Below are positions 1 through 8,820 of a stretch of 64,000 nt of DNA, in pieces. The stretch is taken from contig NZ_CP084622.1 of NCBI RefSeq assembly GCF_020422885.1, positions 216,001 through 280,000 of the forward strand. Reading direction: 5' to 3'. Both the position numbers and the translations under genes were made by a program. The stretch's first letter is position 1; every line of letters starts with the position of its first letter. The notes below the pieces were generated by a model. That model saw nothing but the letters and a program-made list of their open reading frames with translations. It searched no databases and was not told the origin of the DNA. The stretch is from Mesobacillus sp. S13 (GTDB lineage: Bacteria > Bacillota > Bacilli > Bacillales > Cytobacillaceae).

Positions 1-231
<231 letters not shown>

Positions 232-251
232 CGCATAAATCAACCAGTGAG

Positions 252-278
252 ACACGGCCGCGGCCGTGTTCTCTTTCA
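252..278 (+). terminator. possible terminator after ddl
   Basis: A perfect palindrome (ACACGGC, CGCG loop, GCCGTGT at 252-269) is followed by a short pyrimidine stretch (TCTCTTTC). It sits 21 bp after the ddl stop. The T-run is weak, so it may end ddl transcription only in part. Confidence 0.4.
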
Positions 279-302
279 CTTGGAAGTATAATTTTTTTAC
301 TT

Positions 303-548
303 AGATTAGTGTCTAGCTCAGCGCCTAGCCCCTCGAGACGTTTGTCTAGTTTCGCCTCCTAGAAACTCCGAAACTTCAACTCCGCCGGCAGAAGCCAAAA
401 GCGCTTCTTTATCGGAGTCTCCAGTTTCTGCGTTTCTGGGCAGTCGGCTATACTTTTCGATTTCGGTCCGCCCAATGAAGTCAAAGAACGACTTCACTGG
501 TTGGCCCTCCAACGCTTGTCGGGGCTGACCAAGGCGCTTGCGCTTTTC
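303..548 (+). repeat. dispersed intergenic repeat, long copy
   Basis: The last 78 bp (471-548) match 40666-40742 with about six substitutions and one single-base gap. Both copies are also preceded by the 9-mer AGATTAGTG (303-311 and 40656-40664). The ends of the long copy are complementary: AGCGCCT-AGCCCC (320-332) against GGGGCT (521-526) and AGGCGCT (532-538). Inside the conserved 3' part, GAAGTC/GACTTC can form a hairpin. There is no transposase and no credible reading frame. The copy ends 18 bp before the murF start codon, so murF transcription may run through it. Confidence 0.75.
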
Positions 549-566
549 TCATGGGAGGAAATAAAC

Positions 567-1946
567 ATGATTCAAAAACCACTATCAGAAATCGCCCAAA
601 TGGCAGGAGCACTTAATGATGTCAGCCAATTTGCTGATGTAGAGGTGAAGGGTGTTTCGATTGACACTCGTAAAATCGAAGCAGGAAATCTGTTTGTTCC
701 TTTTAAAGGGGCACGGACAGATGGCCATAACTTTGTGGCAGATGTCATCCGAAATGGCGGAGCTGCGGCAGCCCTCTGGCAAAAAGATGTACCGAATCCG
801 CCAGAAGATCTGCCAATCATCATCGTTGAAGATACGACAATTGCCTTGCAGGAGTTATCAAGAAGCTACCGCAATTCACTAGACATCAAGGTTGTCGGGA
901 TTACCGGAAGCAATGGGAAAACGACGACCAAGGACATGACTGCCAATCTGCTTGCCCAGAAATATAAAGTGCAAAAAACAGAAGGGAACTTCAATAACCA
1001 CCTTGGCCTGCCGCTGACGCTTCTTCGTTTGCGTGAAGATACAGAAGTCGCTGTGCTTGAGATGGGCATGAGCAGCAAGGGTGAAATTGAGTTTTTAACT
1101 AAATTGGGCCGACCTGATGCGGTCATCATCACGAATATTGGAGAATCTCACCTGCTTGATCTTGGCTCAAGGGAAGCGATTGCCGATGCGAAACTGGAAA
1201 TCATCGACGGCCTCCAGGAGAATGGGCTGATCATCTTCCATGGAGACGAGCCGCTTCTTCAGGAAAGGCTGAAGGATTATAAAGGGAATGGAGAGCTGAA
1301 AACGTTTGGTGCAAGCCATGACAATGACCTTTATCCGCTCAGCATCGAGCCGTTAGAAAATGGCAATAAGTTCAAGACAAACCTTGTTGATGAAACTTTT
1401 TATCTCCCGGTACTTGGAAACCATAATATCCTTAATTCGCTGGCAGCCATGCTTGCGGCAGAGTTCCTGGGCGTTCCTTTTGAAAAAATGAACGATGGCT
1501 TTGCAGGCTTGAAGCTGACAAATATGAGAATGGAGCTTTCCGAAGGCACTCATGGTGAAAAAATCATCAATGATGCCTACAATGCGAGCCCGACATCCAT
1601 GAACGCGGCAATTGACCTCGTTGCCAATCTGTCTGGCTATAGCCGTAAAATCCTTGTGCTTGGTGACATGCTCGAGCTTGGGCCTCTTGAGGAGGAGTAT
1701 CATTACAAGGTTGGGACATCGCTTGAACCAGGGAAAATCGATTATGTATTCACCTACGGAAAACTAAGCGAATCCATCGCTAAAGGCGCAAAAGAAGTTC
1801 TAGGCGATGACAGGGCATTTGCTTTCCAGGATAAGCAGGAGTTAAGTAATGAAATGAAGAAATATGTAACAGGCGAAACCATTGTCCTCGTAAAAGCATC
1901 ACGCGGCATGGCGCTCGAAGAAGTCGTCCATGCATTGCAGAAGTAA
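567..1946 (+). CDS. murF: UDP-N-acetylmuramoyl-tripeptide--D-alanyl-D-alanine ligase
   Basis: The enzyme adds D-Ala-D-Ala to the UDP-MurNAc-tripeptide, the last cytoplasmic step of peptidoglycan precursor synthesis. At 459 residues it is close to the B. subtilis length. The Mur-ligase P-loop GSNGKTT lies at about residues 114-120, inside VVGITGSNGKTTTKDM. An EGNFNNHLG stretch and the Mur-ligase C-terminal domain follow. I chose ATG 567 because GGGAGGAA (553-560) sits just before it. The frame stays open upstream to about 501, but that part lies in the dispersed repeat and is not expected to be translated. It directly follows ddl, which makes its dipeptide substrate. Confidence 0.95.
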   Translation: MIQKPLSEIAQMAGALNDVSQFADVEVKGVSIDTRKIEAGNLFVPFKGARTDGHNFVADVIRNGGAAAALWQKDVPNPPEDLPIIIVEDTTIALQELSRSYRNSLDIKVVGITGSNGKTTTKDMTANLLAQKYKVQKTEGNFNNHLGLPLTLLRLREDTEVAVLEMGMSSKGEIEFLTKLGRPDAVIITNIGESHLLDLGSREAIADAKLEIIDGLQENGLIIFHGDEPLLQERLKDYKGNGELKTFGASHDNDLYPLSIEPLENGNKFKTNLVDETFYLPVLGNHNILNSLAAMLAAEFLGVPFEKMNDGFAGLKLTNMRMELSEGTHGEKIINDAYNASPTSMNAAIDLVANLSGYSRKILVLGDMLELGPLEEEYHYKVGTSLEPGKIDYVFTYGKLSESIAKGAKEVLGDDRAFAFQDKQELSNEMKKYVTGETIVLVKASRGMALEEVVHALQK

Positions 1947-1957
1947 TCCGCAACAAG

Positions 1958-1992
1958 AAGATGTCCGTTCTACTGGGCATCTTTTTGTTCTT
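1958..1992 (+). terminator. murF terminator
   Basis: Stem AAGATGTCC (1958-1966) pairs with GGGCATCTT (1975-1983), with one G-U pair and an 8-nt loop. A T-rich tail follows. It begins 12 bp after the murF stop. Confidence 0.8.
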
Positions 1993-2081
1993 TTCCAAAA
2001 GGCATTTTCGAGGAAAATCTGGGTTAAATGATTTAAAATGGGGAAAGATTAAATACGAGAAAAACTAATGGGTGATAGGTT

Positions 2082-2792
2082 ATGATAGGTTGTCTGTTAA
2101 TCCATGGTTTTACGGGGTCTCCGTTTGAAGTGGAGCCACTTGCCCAGTCGTTGAAAGAAAGGACCGATTGGAAAATAGTTGTTCCTACCCTGCCTGGCCA
2201 TGGCAATGAGCTCAATTTGAAGGGAATCAAACATAATGAGTGGATTGCCCATGCTGAAAACGAGCTGAAGGCGTTATTGAAAGAGTGTGGTACCGTCTAT
2301 GTTGTGGGTTTTTCAATGGGTGGCCTGATTGCCAGCTATCTCGCCTCGACTTATCCGGTTGATAAACTCGTCCTGCTCAGTGCGGCTGCTTATTATGTGA
2401 ATCCTAAACAGCTTGCGTTCGACATTAAGGAAATGATGAGGGACACGTTAAAAGGGAATCTTAAAGAAAACGAGTTATTCAGGCGTTATACACGAAAAAT
2501 CAAAGAAACACCCATGACCGCTACCTTGCAGTTTCGCAGGCTTGTAACTAAAATCAAGCCTATTCTCAATGAAGTTAAGGTGCCAACTCTAATCGCGCAA
2601 GGCGAAAGTGATGGCATTGTTCCCCCGAAAAGCGCCCATTACTTATATGAAAATATTGGCGCTGATGATAAGAGGCTGATTTTTTATAAGAACTCCAAAC
2701 ATCTGATCTGTCACTGTGATGAAAAAGAACACCTATTTGATGAGGTTTATGATTTTTTGACCTCACATGCAAAGGAAGGAATCAATAGCTAA
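2082..2792 (+). CDS. alpha/beta hydrolase, carboxylesterase type
   Basis: This 236-residue cytoplasmic protein has the full serine-hydrolase set. The oxyanion segment is LLIHGFTG near residue 8, the nucleophile elbow GFSMGG has Ser78, Asp177 lies in GESDGIVPP and His207 in NSKHLI. Length and motif spacing fit the small Bacillus/Geobacillus carboxylesterases (Est30/YvaK-like), but the natural substrate cannot be read from sequence. No signal peptide is seen. It lies between murF and cshA, which are neighbours in B. subtilis, so it looks like an insertion into a conserved block. A separate promoter-like sequence and terminator follow it. Confidence 0.85.
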   Translation: MIGCLLIHGFTGSPFEVEPLAQSLKERTDWKIVVPTLPGHGNELNLKGIKHNEWIAHAENELKALLKECGTVYVVGFSMGGLIASYLASTYPVDKLVLLSAAAYYVNPKQLAFDIKEMMRDTLKGNLKENELFRRYTRKIKETPMTATLQFRRLVTKIKPILNEVKVPTLIAQGESDGIVPPKSAHYLYENIGADDKRLIFYKNSKHLICHCDEKEHLFDEVYDFLTSHAKEGINS

Positions 2793-2808
2793 GGCGATTC
2801 CTCAAAAA

Positions 2809-2837
2809 TTGCTTTTCCTTCCTAAAGATGGTATGAT
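2809..2837 (+). promoter_or_regulatory. sigma-A promoter upstream of the cshA leader
   Basis: TTGCTT (2809-2814), 17-bp spacer, TATGAT (2832-2837). A transcript from here would start near 2844 and meet the terminator at 2875-2907 after about 60 nt. Confidence 0.6.
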
Positions 2838-2874
2838 GAATATTGAGTGTCTAACTGAGAAAATCCTTTAAGCG

Positions 2875-2907
2875 GACATACTCCCGTGCTGGAGAATGTC
2901 TTTTTTT
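2875..2907 (+). terminator. terminator or attenuator in the cshA leader
   Basis: GACATACTCC (2875-2884) pairs with GGAGAATGTC (2891-2900), 9 of 10 positions, around a 6-nt loop, followed by seven T. It could end the esterase mRNA, or act as an attenuator or the end of a small RNA started at the promoter just upstream. Confidence 0.8.
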
Positions 2908-3066
2908 GCTAATATTTCAGGTTCTGTGCTTCAGCGTATTGTACTCGCTGATTCAGCCCTGCTTAAAACACAAGGTGCTAACACCTATTTTGCCGTAAAG
3001 GTACAATAAAATTAACCAGAATCAGAAATGGTTTGGATCCTTACACAGCCACTTAAAATAAACGAT

Positions 3067-3084
3067 GCATCGGGAACCCGATGC
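3067..3084 (+). other. hairpin just before the cshA ribosome binding site
   Basis: A perfect inverted repeat (GCATCGG, GAAC loop, CCGATGC) ends about 20 nt before the GGAG Shine-Dalgarno. It has no T-run, so it is more likely an mRNA leader structure than a terminator. The rest of the 327-bp gap (2793-3119) holds the promoter and terminator listed separately, plus a weak TACAAT -10-like site near 3003. Confidence 0.5.
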
Positions 3085-3119
3085 GGGATAAATGTGAACA
3101 TAAAGGAGAATGAGCAAAG

Positions 3120-4598
3120 TTGACAATGTTCCAAGACATGGGCATTAGCCCCGCAACATTAAAAGCTGTAAAGAATATGGGTTTTGAGGAAGCAACTCCG
3201 ATTCAGGCAGAGACGATTCCAATCAGCCTTCAGAATAAAGACGTAATCGGCCAGGCACAGACAGGTACTGGTAAGACAGCGGCTTTCGGTATCCCTTTGG
3301 TGGAGAAAATCAAAAAAGAAGATCGCAACATCCAGGGAATCATCATTGCGCCAACACGTGAATTGGCTATCCAGGTTTCCGAGGAATTATACAAAATCGG
3401 TGCCGGCAAAAGAGTGGGCGTCCTTGCAATCTATGGCGGCCAGGATATCAACCGCCAGATCCGCGCTTTGAAAAAAGGACCGCACATCATCGTCGGAACG
3501 CCAGGACGACTTCTTGACCATATCAACAGAAAGACAATCCGTCTTGAAAATGTGGAAACAGTCATCCTTGACGAAGCAGATGAAATGCTGAACATGGGCT
3601 TCATCGAAGACATTGAGGCAATCCTTGCACAAATCCCGAACGAACGCCAGACATTATTGTTCTCGGCTACAATGCCAGGACCAATCCGCAAGATTGCTGA
3701 GCGCTTCATGAAGGACCCTGAAGTCGTGAAAGTGAAAGCAAAGGAAATGACTGTTCCTTTGATTGAGCAATACTATGTTGAAGTTCAGGAAAAGAACAAG
3801 TTCGACGTTCTTACTCGTCTACTTGATATCCAGTCTCCTGAATTGGCCATCATCTTCGGACGCACAAAGCGCCGTGTTGATGAGCTCTCAGAAGCATTGA
3901 ACTTGCGCGGTTACACAGCTGAGGGAATCCACGGAGACCTTACACAGGCGAAGCGTATGTCTGTTTTAAGAAAGTTCAAGGAAGGTTCAATCGACGTGCT
4001 TGTTGCGACTGACGTTGCAGCACGTGGACTTGATATTTCTGGAGTAACACACGTATACAACTTCGATATCCCTCAGGATCCTGAAAGCTATGTACACCGT
4101 ATCGGACGTACTGGCCGTGCAGGTAAAGAGGGTATGGCGATCACGTTTGTCACACATAGAGAGACTTCGTACCTCCATGTAGTGGAAAAAACGACAAAAC
4201 GCCGCATGGAAAAAATGACAGCTCCAACTTTGGATCAGGCGCTTGAAGGCCAGCAAAGAGCTGTTATTGAAAAGATTACACAAACTATCGAGTCCAATAA
4301 CCTTCAATACTACCGCCAGGCTGCTGATGAACTGTTAAAAGGCCATGATGCACAAACAGTGGTTGCATCCGTATTGAAGATGCTCACGAAAGAGCCGGAT
4401 ACAACTCCTGTTAAGCTTACTGAGGAAAAGCCTCTTCCAAACAGAAGAGATAAAAAGCCTCAAGGAGACCGCAGACGTTTTGATAACAGAGGAGGCGACG
4501 GCCGCAAGAAGCCTTATAAGCCACGCTCTGGAACAAAACGCTCAGGCGGCGGCGGCAGCAGAGAAGGCGGCAGCTACAAATCAAGATCGTCACGCTAA
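3120..4598 (+). CDS. cshA: DEAD-box ATP-dependent RNA helicase CshA
   Basis: This is an RNA helicase of the cold-shock and RNA-degradosome-associated type. It has 492 residues with all core motifs: Q motif (ATPIQ), Walker A AQTGTGKT at 46-53, PTREL, TPGR, DEAD at 151-154, SAT at 182-184 and HRIGRTGR at 326-333. The C-terminal tail after about 435 is rich in Arg, Gly and Ser, typical of the RNA-binding tail of CshA (YdbR). I chose TTG at 3120 because GGAG (3105-3108) is 11 nt upstream and the protein then starts MTMFQDM like its relatives. ATG 3126 is the alternative. The long structured leader suggests regulation after initiation. Confidence 0.95.
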   Translation: MTMFQDMGISPATLKAVKNMGFEEATPIQAETIPISLQNKDVIGQAQTGTGKTAAFGIPLVEKIKKEDRNIQGIIIAPTRELAIQVSEELYKIGAGKRVGVLAIYGGQDINRQIRALKKGPHIIVGTPGRLLDHINRKTIRLENVETVILDEADEMLNMGFIEDIEAILAQIPNERQTLLFSATMPGPIRKIAERFMKDPEVVKVKAKEMTVPLIEQYYVEVQEKNKFDVLTRLLDIQSPELAIIFGRTKRRVDELSEALNLRGYTAEGIHGDLTQAKRMSVLRKFKEGSIDVLVATDVAARGLDISGVTHVYNFDIPQDPESYVHRIGRTGRAGKEGMAITFVTHRETSYLHVVEKTTKRRMEKMTAPTLDQALEGQQRAVIEKITQTIESNNLQYYRQAADELLKGHDAQTVVASVLKMLTKEPDTTPVKLTEEKPLPNRRDKKPQGDRRRFDNRGGDGRKKPYKPRSGTKRSGGGGSREGGSYKSRSSR

Positions 4599-4609
4599 AA
4601 TTAACACCC

Positions 4610-4641
4610 AACCCCGGTTTTTAATTGAACCGGGGTTTTTT
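4610..4641 (+). terminator. cshA terminator
   Basis: AACCCCGGTT (4610-4619) pairs perfectly with AACCGGGGTT (4628-4637), and a T-run follows. Confidence 0.92.
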
Positions 4642-4691
4642 ATGTGCTTTTTCAAGTGAAAGACGATCAACTACATGAAACCAAACTACTT

Positions 4692-4908
4692 AGACCACAA
4701 ATTCAAGATCATTCAACCGCATTCCGCGATAAATTCACCACATTTCAGGATAATTCGACCACATCCAACAATAATTCGACCACATTTCGAAAGATATCAG
4801 CGCTTTTTGCGATATATCGACCACATTTCAGAATATATCAGCACTTTTTTCAATATATCGACCACATTTCGGGATATATCGACCACATTCCATTTATATC
4901 GACCAACC
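4692..4908. repeat. degenerate tandem repeat array, about 21-bp period
   Basis: About eleven units carry variants of ATATCGACCACATTTC. The CC of the CCAC core falls near 4695, 4717, 4738, 4759, 4780, 4801, 4821, 4842, 4862, 4883 and 4903, a step of 20-22 bp. Two units replace GACCACA with CAGCGCT or CAGCACT. Short open frames across it follow the repeat and are not credible genes. The rest of the cshA-uvsE gap shows nothing else. Confidence 0.85.
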
Positions 4909-4985
4909 TCATTTGATGCAGTAATTTTACCAGTCTCCATCTACTGAACCTGGGCATACTACCAATAAAAATGGGGGTGGCTGAA

Positions 4986-5951
4986 ATGACGATTGTCAGG
5001 CTTGGTTATGTGGCGATGAGTGAGGAACTGAAGAATGCTTCGCCTTCACAGACGATGACTTTCAAGCAATTCCAGGGAATCAAGGACAGGGATGCAGCCA
5101 TCAATAAGCTGGAGAGAATCGCGATCTCCAATCTAGAGAACTGCCTGCGGCTGTTAAGGCACAGCAAGGCGAATGAGATTCATTTTTTTCGTCTGAGCTC
5201 CAGGCTGATACCGCTTGCCAATCATGAAGAGCTTTCCGATTGGAAATATATGCGCGCAATAAAAGAGCCATTAAAGGATATTGCGGACTTTTTACAAGAA
5301 AACCCGATGCGTGTTGATTTTCACCCAGATCATTTTGTCTTGCTGAATACGCTGAAGACGGATACTCTCAACAATTCAATCAAGACACTGGCGCTGCACC
5401 ATGCGTTGTTGAAGGGGATGGAAATCGACACTGAGCACCGATGTGTCCTCCATGTCGGCGGAGTTTATGAAGACAAGGAAAAAGCGCTGGAGCAATTCAT
5501 CCATAACTGGGGGCTTGTTTCAACAAGGCTGCAGAACATGATCATCCTAGAAAATGATGATACATCCTTCACACTAAACGACACACTTTACCTTTGCGAA
5601 AAGCTAGGGATTCCGCTGGTGTTCGACTATCATCATCATCTCGCTCATCATGAGGATATAAACTGGCAGGAACAATGGGGTCGAATCGTCGGCACATGGG
5701 AACACTCGAAGCTGCCAGTGAAAATGCATATTTCTAGTCCTCGCTCCGAAAAAGAATTCCGGGCACACGCCGAATATGTAGATGCTGATATGTTCATGGA
5801 TTTCCTTAATGGAATAAAAGGGTCTGTCCCGGAAATTCACTGCATGATTGAGGCGAAAAAGAAGGACCTTGCCTTGTTCAAGTTAGCGGAAGAATTAAAA
5901 CAAAAGCCGGGAGTTGAGTCTATGGACGGCAGCAGTTTCCTAATAAAATAA
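4986..5951 (+). CDS. uvsE: UV DNA damage endonuclease UvsE (UVDE family)
   Basis: UvsE cuts DNA 5' of UV photoproducts, starting an alternative excision repair path. The 321-residue product follows the UVDE family closely. It has an N-terminal RLGYVAMS...NASPSQTMTF, then FRLSSRLIPLANH, DFHPDHF, LHVGGVYEDKEKA, LENDD, FDYHHHLAHHED, HISSPRSEKEFRAHAEYVD and a final MIEAKKKDLALFKL. The His, Asp and Glu residues in these motifs are the metal ligands of the TIM-barrel active site. ATG 4986 is preferred because GGGGGTGG lies 5 nt before it. In-frame ATG 4971 is embedded in that Shine-Dalgarno. The gene is not at this place in B. subtilis 168. Confidence 0.93.
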   Translation: MTIVRLGYVAMSEELKNASPSQTMTFKQFQGIKDRDAAINKLERIAISNLENCLRLLRHSKANEIHFFRLSSRLIPLANHEELSDWKYMRAIKEPLKDIADFLQENPMRVDFHPDHFVLLNTLKTDTLNNSIKTLALHHALLKGMEIDTEHRCVLHVGGVYEDKEKALEQFIHNWGLVSTRLQNMIILENDDTSFTLNDTLYLCEKLGIPLVFDYHHHLAHHEDINWQEQWGRIVGTWEHSKLPVKMHISSPRSEKEFRAHAEYVDADMFMDFLNGIKGSVPEIHCMIEAKKKDLALFKLAEELKQKPGVESMDGSSFLIK

Positions 5952-6053
5952 ATTCGCGATATTTCATTTTCCTCCCAATATAGTGCCATACTTACGTTTT
6001 GTTGTTGTATACTTAGAAAGGTGCTATTAATTGGAAAAATGGGAGGAATCCTT

Positions 6054-6536
6054 ATGACGATTTCTGAGCCGCAAAAGCGGATTTCCAGGCAGGCATTGAC
6101 CGTGTGGAAAATTGCTGCTGGCCTCCATTCCCTGGTGGTATGGATAGTAGCAGGCGGTCTGATCGCCATGACGATTATATTTGATTTTCCTATCTGGATT
6201 ATTGGTGCAGCCCTTGCTGTGGCTGCTGTATATAGCTATTTATTTATTATATTATTGCCTTCCTTGCGCTGGAAACGCTGGCGCTATGAAGTCAGGGAGC
6301 AAGAAATTGAACTTCAATACGGGGTATTCATCATTAAGAGGACGCTCATACCGATGATCCGTGTCCAGCATGTCGATACCCAGCAAGGACCTTTGCTGCG
6401 GAAATACAGGTTATCGACAGTAACCATTTCGACAGCTGCGACGATCCACGAAATACCTGCGCTTGATATGGAGGAGGCCGAAAACTTAAGGATTTCCATT
6501 TCAAGATTGGCAAGGGTGGCGGATGAAGATGTCTGA
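6054..6536 (+). CDS. ydbS: PH-domain (DUF304) membrane protein YdbS
   Basis: A 160-residue membrane protein with two transmembrane segments at about residues 17-43 and 45-65. A bacterial PH (bPH2/DUF304) domain follows, marked by YEVREQEIELQYGVF and RVQHVDTQQGPLLRKY. In B. subtilis YdbS works with YdbT, and loss raises sensitivity to some antimicrobial peptides. ATG 6054 follows GGGAGGAA (6040-6047). A longer in-frame start at 6021 has no ribosome binding site. Its end overlaps the start of ydbT by 14 bp, so the two are probably co-translated. Confidence 0.88.
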   Translation: MTISEPQKRISRQALTVWKIAAGLHSLVVWIVAGGLIAMTIIFDFPIWIIGAALAVAAVYSYLFIILLPSLRWKRWRYEVREQEIELQYGVFIIKRTLIPMIRVQHVDTQQGPLLRKYRLSTVTISTAATIHEIPALDMEEAENLRISISRLARVADEDV

Positions 6537-7977
6537 ACCGAAAAGGCTGCATCCGATTGCCGCTGTCGTCAATGCACTTCGCCAGCTGAAGGAAATGATC
6601 ATCCCATTCTTGATCTTCGTTGTATTTGGAAGCCGGGGAACCGATTGGGATCTCTTTTACTTCTTTGGATCGATTGGTGTCGTCGTGCTGGTATTGGTTT
6701 ATGGAGTTTTGTCGTGGTACCGATTTACATATCGCATCGAGCAAGGCGAATTGCGGATTGAATACGGATTGATCGTCAGGAAAAAGCGCTATATTCCATT
6801 CGACCGGATCCAAAGTCTTGATTTGTCAGAAGGAATCTTGCAGCGGCTGTTCGGGCTTGTGAAGGTGAAGGTGGAGACGGCAGGTTCAGGCGGAATGGGA
6901 CTCCAGGATGGAGAGGCAATCCTTACGGCGATCACGAAGCAGGATGCACAAGAAATCCATGATTATCTCGTTTCCATTAAAAAGTCTGGGCAAATGCTCC
7001 AAGGAGAAGAGGAGCCACAATCATCCGATGATCTTCTTTATAAAATCTCGGTTCCAGAGCTATTAATGCTGGCGACGACATCAGGCGGCGTCGGTGTCGT
7101 CATTTCTGCGGTGCTTGCGTTCGTATTCCAATTTGAAGAGTTCATTCCCTATGAGCAAATTTTTGATGGAGTCGAGAACTTTGTTCAAAACGGCGTTATT
7201 TTTATCAGTGTTGTCGTTTTTATTGGATTCCTGCTGGCATGGATGATCGCACTATTTGGGACGATGCTGAAATACGCTAATTTTACCGTGAGAAAAGTGG
7301 ATAATGACCTAGTTATCACAAGAGGATTACTGGAAAAGCGTCAGTTCACGATCCCGCTCAATCGGATCCAGGCTGTCCGGATCAGCGAGAATCTCGTCAG
7401 GCAGCCATTAGGCTATGCATCGGCATTCCTGGAAAGTGCGGGTGGCTCGGCGCTTGACCAGGAAAGCTCCAAGGTCCTCATCCTGCCGATTGTGAAAAAA
7501 AGAAAAATCCCCGACCTGCTTGAACCGCACTTGACGGAGTACCACTTCCGCGTCAATATATCACCTGCGCCTGTGAGGGCATATAGCAGGTATTTATTGA
7601 AGGGCTGGATATTTACACTGCCGGTCATCATTGCAGCCATCTGGTTTTTAAGGCCATGGGGCTTTGGCGCATTGCTCCTGCTCCCGGCTTCAGCCATTTG
7701 GTCCTACCTGAATTACAAGGATGCAGGCTGGAGTCTCGACCAAGGGATGCTGACCTTCCGATACCGCAATATCGTCAAGAACACAGTATATATGAAGAAA
7801 AATAAAGTCCAGTCATTCAGCATGAAAGAAAGCTTTTTTCAGAGGAAAAAGAATCTCGCTACCGTCGAGGCCATTGTGAAGTCAGGGCATGGCGGAGCTG
7901 GCGGCAAAGTCATTGACCTTGAGAAAAAGCATGTTGATAGGATCTATCATTGGTACTCACATGAAACATCAGAGTGA
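6523..7977 (+). CDS. ydbT: PH-domain (DUF304) membrane protein YdbT
   Basis: A 484-residue membrane protein with paired hydrophobic segments alternating with bPH2/DUF304 domains. One domain begins near residue 70 (RIEQGELRIEYGLIVRKKRYIPFDRIQSLDLSEG). A second begins near 255 (VDNDLVITRGLLEKRQFTIPLNRIQAVRIS). A third lies near 405 (LDQGMLTFRYRNIVKNTVYMKKNKVQS). It is the partner of YdbS and is encoded in the same operon. The start could be ATG 6523 or 6529; both lie inside ydbS behind AAGGGTGG. The exact molecular role is unknown. Confidence 0.88.
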   Translation: MKMSEPKRLHPIAAVVNALRQLKEMIIPFLIFVVFGSRGTDWDLFYFFGSIGVVVLVLVYGVLSWYRFTYRIEQGELRIEYGLIVRKKRYIPFDRIQSLDLSEGILQRLFGLVKVKVETAGSGGMGLQDGEAILTAITKQDAQEIHDYLVSIKKSGQMLQGEEEPQSSDDLLYKISVPELLMLATTSGGVGVVISAVLAFVFQFEEFIPYEQIFDGVENFVQNGVIFISVVVFIGFLLAWMIALFGTMLKYANFTVRKVDNDLVITRGLLEKRQFTIPLNRIQAVRISENLVRQPLGYASAFLESAGGSALDQESSKVLILPIVKKRKIPDLLEPHLTEYHFRVNISPAPVRAYSRYLLKGWIFTLPVIIAAIWFLRPWGFGALLLLPASAIWSYLNYKDAGWSLDQGMLTFRYRNIVKNTVYMKKNKVQSFSMKESFFQRKKNLATVEAIVKSGHGGAGGKVIDLEKKHVDRIYHWYSHETSE

Positions 7978-8032
7978 GGAAATTAAAAACGGCTTTGTTC
8001 AGCAGAGCTTGATATTTCTTCACTCATACCAA

Positions 8033-8057
8033 AAAAAGCGCCCTTGAGGCGCTTTTT
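8033..8057. terminator. bidirectional terminator between ydbT and ydcA
   Basis: AAAAAGCGCC (8033-8042) pairs perfectly with GGCGCTTTTT (8048-8057) around CTTGA. It has T-runs on both strands and serves two convergent genes. Confidence 0.92.
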
Positions 8058-8066
8058 AAAATGTGA

Positions 8067-8651
8067 TTACCTTCTATAAATGGCAGCACCGATTAGAAAA
8101 CCAGCAAGCATGCCGAAAATATGGGCGGTAATATTGATGTTTGATTGGACGAACGTCATGATCACGGCGATGATGGCAATCGTCATGATTGTCTGGGAGT
8201 TTTCACGTGACAACATGGCTTTCCGGAACATTATGATAGAAATATAGAAACCAAACAGGCCGAAGATGGCCCCGCTCGAGCCTACATGTGTGTATGTCAA
8301 CGGTTCGAGGATCAAGGTAGCGACGTTTGCAGCGATGCCCGTCACGAGGTAAATCAGAATGAATTTCGTTTTGCCAAGCATCTGCTCGAGTGCCGGGCCG
8401 AATAAGACGAGTGAAAAGCTGTTGAACAGCATATGTGCAAAACCGGCATGCATGAAGATCGGTGTGAATAGTCGCCAGTACTCTCCATTCACAACATACA
8501 AATTCACACCGGCTAAAAGTCCAAACAGGTATTTGCTTGGAAAGATTGGCAATGCCGTCAGCAAGTATAATAAGATATGGATGGTTATGATGATAGAAAT
8601 TACCGGGTAAAACCTAATGAAGTCGCGCAAGCTTTCGGTTCTTGTAAACAT
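8067..8651 (-). CDS. ydcA: rhomboid-family intramembrane serine protease YdcA
   Basis: A 194-residue polytopic membrane protein of the rhomboid family. The catalytic serine is in GSSG (Ser126, residues 124-127), the histidine is His177 in NITAHIFG, and Asn77 lies in HAGFAHMLFNS. Six hydrophobic helices fit the minimal rhomboid core. I set the start at the ATG whose complement is at 8649-8651, because GAGGAGG lies 5 nt upstream of it. The frame runs 25 codons further but that start has no comparable site. It is convergent with ydbT and divergent from acpS, as in B. subtilis. The substrate is unknown. Confidence 0.9.
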   Translation of the reverse strand: MFTRTESLRDFIRFYPVISIIITIHILLYLLTALPIFPSKYLFGLLAGVNLYVVNGEYWRLFTPIFMHAGFAHMLFNSFSLVLFGPALEQMLGKTKFILIYLVTGIAANVATLILEPLTYTHVGSSGAIFGLFGFYISIIMFRKAMLSRENSQTIMTIAIIAVIMTFVQSNINITAHIFGMLAGFLIGAAIYRR

Positions 8652-8820
8652 GGAAACCTCCTCGGTCCTCATTATCGCGAGGCTTGGATATTTGTGAATT
8701 AGGTGTGATGAAAAATCTCTTTTCAAATAAAGGTCCTAATTTAAAGGATAGCCTTAACCGGCAAAAGTTGTACACTATTTTGTATGCTGCATGAAGCTTT
8801 TTTAGAAGGGAGCTGGAAAA

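Noticed and set aside
501..566. Longer N-terminus for MurF
   Set aside because: The extension is encoded by the dispersed repeat, and ATG 567 has a strong ribosome site.
4644..4947. Two 90-codon frames after cshA
   Set aside because: They simply translate the 21-bp repeat units in two frames, rich in His, Ile and Thr, and lack start signals.
2082..5951. Horizontal island formed by the esterase and uvsE genes
   Set aside because: The two are separated by cshA, show no clear composition shift and have no mobility genes; separate local insertions are simpler.
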